In this document: one piece after another, positions 62,353-64,000 of the stretch | Position numbering within the stretch: position 1 is the stretch's first letter | How the letters are laid out: each line of letters opens with the position of its first letter | Origin: PALSA-612 sp963776375 | Lineage (GTDB): Bacteria > Actinomycetota > Thermoleophilia > Gaiellales > Gaiellaceae | Assembly (NCBI GenBank): GCA_963776375.1 | Contig: CAVZMF010000004.1 | Coordinates: 1 to 64,000, forward strand | DNA: 64,000 bases | Direction of reading: 5' to 3' | Notes under the pieces: model-generated | Told to the model about the DNA's origin: nothing | Databases searched by the model: none | Seen by the model: the letters and a program-made list of their open reading frames with translations, nothing else | Translations under genes and position numbers: made by a program

Positions 62353-64000
62353 CTACGACCGCCTTCGGCTCCGTCCACGCCGCGCGAGCGCGAGGCCGGC
62401 GATCGCGAGCGTCCCGAAGAAGAGCGTGGCCCAGGTGACGCCGGTGAGCACGATCCGCGTGGTCGGCTCGAAGCTGATCCGCGCCGAGTCGACGCCGGCG
62501 GGCAGGTCGAAGCCGGTGAAGCCGCCGAAGAGCCTGTGGCCGCCGACGGTGCTGCCGTCCGACAGCTGCGCCTGCCACCCGGGGCGGTAGAGCTGGGAGA
62601 GCATCAGCACCCGCGGGCCGCGCGCCGGCTGAAGCTGCACCGACAGGTCCGTTCCGTTCCACCGCTCGCCCAGCACGTCCCGCGGCGCGCGCAGGCGTGC
62701 CACCGGGCCGAAGTCGGCGCACAGAAGTCCCGGCGTCGCGCAGCCCGGACGGCGGGGCAAGGTCCGGATCCGGCTCGCCGCCGGCCGGAGCACGACGGCG
62801 TCGGGCCAGGCGCCGGGGTTCCGGTAGACGCGGATCGTCGCCGACGGGTGGTCGAGGCGGAACGTCGTCAGCGGGCGCAGCGACGATGCAACACGGTCGC
62901 CCGGCGTTGCGAGCAGGTAGCCGACGCCGAGCGCGTCCAGCGTGCGCGCCGAGGCGGAGACGCGCGGGTCACCCCGGATCTCGCCGCGGAGGTAGACGAT
63001 CGCCGGCGTCAGCTCGTGCATGTCCACTCCCTTGAACAGGCCGTTGACCATCCGGAGCCCGTGGAGCGGCCAGCCCTCGAACTTGTAGTCCGCCGGCTTG
63101 CGGAAGAGCCGCCTGTCGGCGCCGGCCGCCATGTACACCCGCGTGTCGCGGATGCCGGGCCGCTGCTCGAAGTACCGGTACAGGGGCTGGTTCTCGAGGG
63201 CGCGCTTCAGCGAGGTGCTGGTGGGGCTGCCGTCGAAGTACCGCCTCGCCTCGCGCAGGCCGTCGCGGTAGAAGGGGTAGTAGCCGGCGAGGAGCACCGC
63301 GACCTGCAGCGCCGCCGCCGCCACGAGCACGGGCCGCCAGCCGGGCAGCCGCCGCCAGAGCGCCTGCAGCGTCAGCCCCGCGAGGAAGACGGCGAAGATC
63401 GTGAACGGCGCCGCGGAGGCGTAGTTCGTGGAGCGGAAGCCGGTCCAGCTCAGCGGGACGAACCAGAACACGAACGACGCGACCACTCCCGCGCGCAGCC
63501 CGTTCACGTAGCGATGCCGCAGCGGGTAGACGAGGCCGATCGCGGTGAGCACGAAGAACGGCCCGCCGATCGCCAGCGCGCGCGGCGCGTTGCCGCCGTG
63601 GAACGGCGCGGTGACCGGGTACATGAACAGCCGCCAGACGTTCATGCCGACGGTCTCCTGGTTGTTCCGGGCCGTTGCCGCCAGTGAGGCCTCCTGGCCG
63701 ATGCCGTAGGCCTGGCTCGCGGCGGCCGCGACGGCGATGCCGGCGCTCAGCATCAGCCACTGCCACGCCCGCCTCGCGTGCCGGAACTCCACCGCGAGGA
63801 AGGCCAGGAACGGAACGGCGTAGTCCGGCATCCAGCCGCTGTGCCCGTCGAGGACCATCAGCCCGGCGCAGAGGCCGGCCGCGACGGCGTAGAGGGCCCG
63901 CCCGAGCCGGTCGTCCGCGTCGAACAGCTTCAGCACCAGGAGGAGCAGCAGCGGCGCGAGCGTCGAGTCGACGAGGTTCACCGGCCAGAAGTTCGTGAGA
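62353..64000 (-). CDS. YfhO-like membrane protein, partial (5' end outside window)
   Basis: About 549 C-terminal residues; the start lies beyond 64000. Many membrane segments (LAPLLLLLVLKLF, LYAVAAGLCAGLMVLDGHSG, WLMLSAGIAVAAAASQAYGI, PFTIFAVFLAGLTLQAL) precede a soluble beta-rich domain with LMLSQLYRPGWQAQLSDGST (P-G-W-x-A motif), then a last helix (WATLFFGTLAIAGLALA). This is the layout of the YfhO family, membrane proteins implicated in glycosylation of teichoic or other surface polymers. It is next to the GtrA/GtrB-like pair, so it may be the outside transferase of that three-part system. Confidence 0.8.
   Translation of the reverse strand, partial: LTNFWPVNLVDSTLAPLLLLLVLKLFDADDRLGRALYAVAAGLCAGLMVLDGHSGWMPDYAVPFLAFLAVEFRHARRAWQWLMLSAGIAVAAAASQAYGIGQEASLAATARNNQETVGMNVWRLFMYPVTAPFHGGNAPRALAIGGPFFVLTAIGLVYPLRHRYVNGLRAGVVASFVFWFVPLSWTGFRSTNYASAAPFTIFAVFLAGLTLQALWRRLPGWRPVLVAAAALQVAVLLAGYYPFYRDGLREARRYFDGSPTSTSLKRALENQPLYRYFEQRPGIRDTRVYMAAGADRRLFRKPADYKFEGWPLHGLRMVNGLFKGVDMHELTPAIVYLRGEIRGDPRVSASARTLDALGVGYLLATPGDRVASSLRPLTTFRLDHPSATIRVYRNPGAWPDAVVLRPAASRIRTLPRRPGCATPGLLCADFGPVARLRAPRDVLGERWNGTDLSVQLQPARGPRVLMLSQLYRPGWQAQLSDGSTVGGHRLFGGFTGFDLPAGVDSARISFEPTTRIVLTGVTWATLFFGTLAIAGLALARRGRSRRRS

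Noticed and set aside
1..64000. tRNA or rRNA genes, riboswitches
   Set aside because: I saw no cloverleaf with a T-loop signature, no rRNA-like conserved stretch and no recognisable riboswitch core, but no covariance search could be run.

Overview
The window is GC-rich (roughly 65-70% by eye), gene-dense bacterial DNA. It lacks outer-membrane genes and carries secreted proteins built from LamG, FN3 and Ig-like repeats, ABC-2 exporters with NarL-type two-component systems, and many glycosyltransferases. This fits a high-GC Gram-positive lineage, most likely an actinobacterium of the Thermoleophilia type. That placement is inference from gene content, since no rRNA or tRNA gene is visible.

Layout. 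1-7959: one decayed and one nearly intact LamG/FN3 repeat protein; the second ends in a secreted esterase-like domain. 7994-16484: a surface-polysaccharide segment (two GT8-like transferases, a GT2, a secreted beta-helix protein, a Wzx-type flippase, a polysaccharide pyruvyl transferase, a CheR-like methyltransferase), in part visibly lower in GC. 16561-19080: an IS3-type element, a hexapeptide acyltransferase and gene scraps. 19081-21865: a large secreted Ig-repeat/beta-helix protein with three near-identical 291-bp repeats. 21950-26210: an rmlC-rmlD-epimerase-GT2 cassette flanked by remnants of insertion sequences and by two copies of a 24-bp sequence. 26398-30423: a mobile-looking block (beta-helix protein with a degenerate HNH-like tail, IS110 scrap, small-terminase-like gene, tyrosine recombinase). 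30465-35983: leftward operon with a Wzz-type protein, a GT2, a UDP-sugar epimerase, a D-glucuronyl C5-epimerase-domain protein and an ATP-grasp enzyme. 36399-39959: ABC-2 transporter plus NarL-type two-component system. 39961-50369: a tightly overlapping glycosyltransferase cluster with a polyprenyl-phosphate sugar-1-phosphate transferase. 50411-53700: VOC protein, secreted sugar dehydrogenase, PQQ-type propeller and duplicated gene scraps. 53669-64000: Stf0-like sulfotransferase, phytanoyl-CoA-dioxygenase-like enzyme, methyltransferase, more glycosyltransferases, an Ig-like secreted protein, GtrA-like and GtrB-like membrane sugar transfer proteins and a partial YfhO-like membrane protein.

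Taken together this is a surface-glycan (capsule or exopolysaccharide) biosynthesis and decoration region that has taken in mobile DNA. The enzymes could supply 6-deoxyhexose and uronate precursors, start the chain on a lipid carrier (39961-40545), extend it, flip it (Wzx), control its length (Wzz) and modify it (pyruvyl, acyl, sulfate, methyl, possibly C5 epimerisation).

Quality warning. About twenty otherwise well-conserved genes are each broken by one or a few single-base indels. In almost every case restoring those bases gives a length divisible by three and a continuous family match. I treat most of these as one gene with probable consensus errors and give the full restored span; the strongly eroded 1-2445 region and the short scraps are called pseudogenes.
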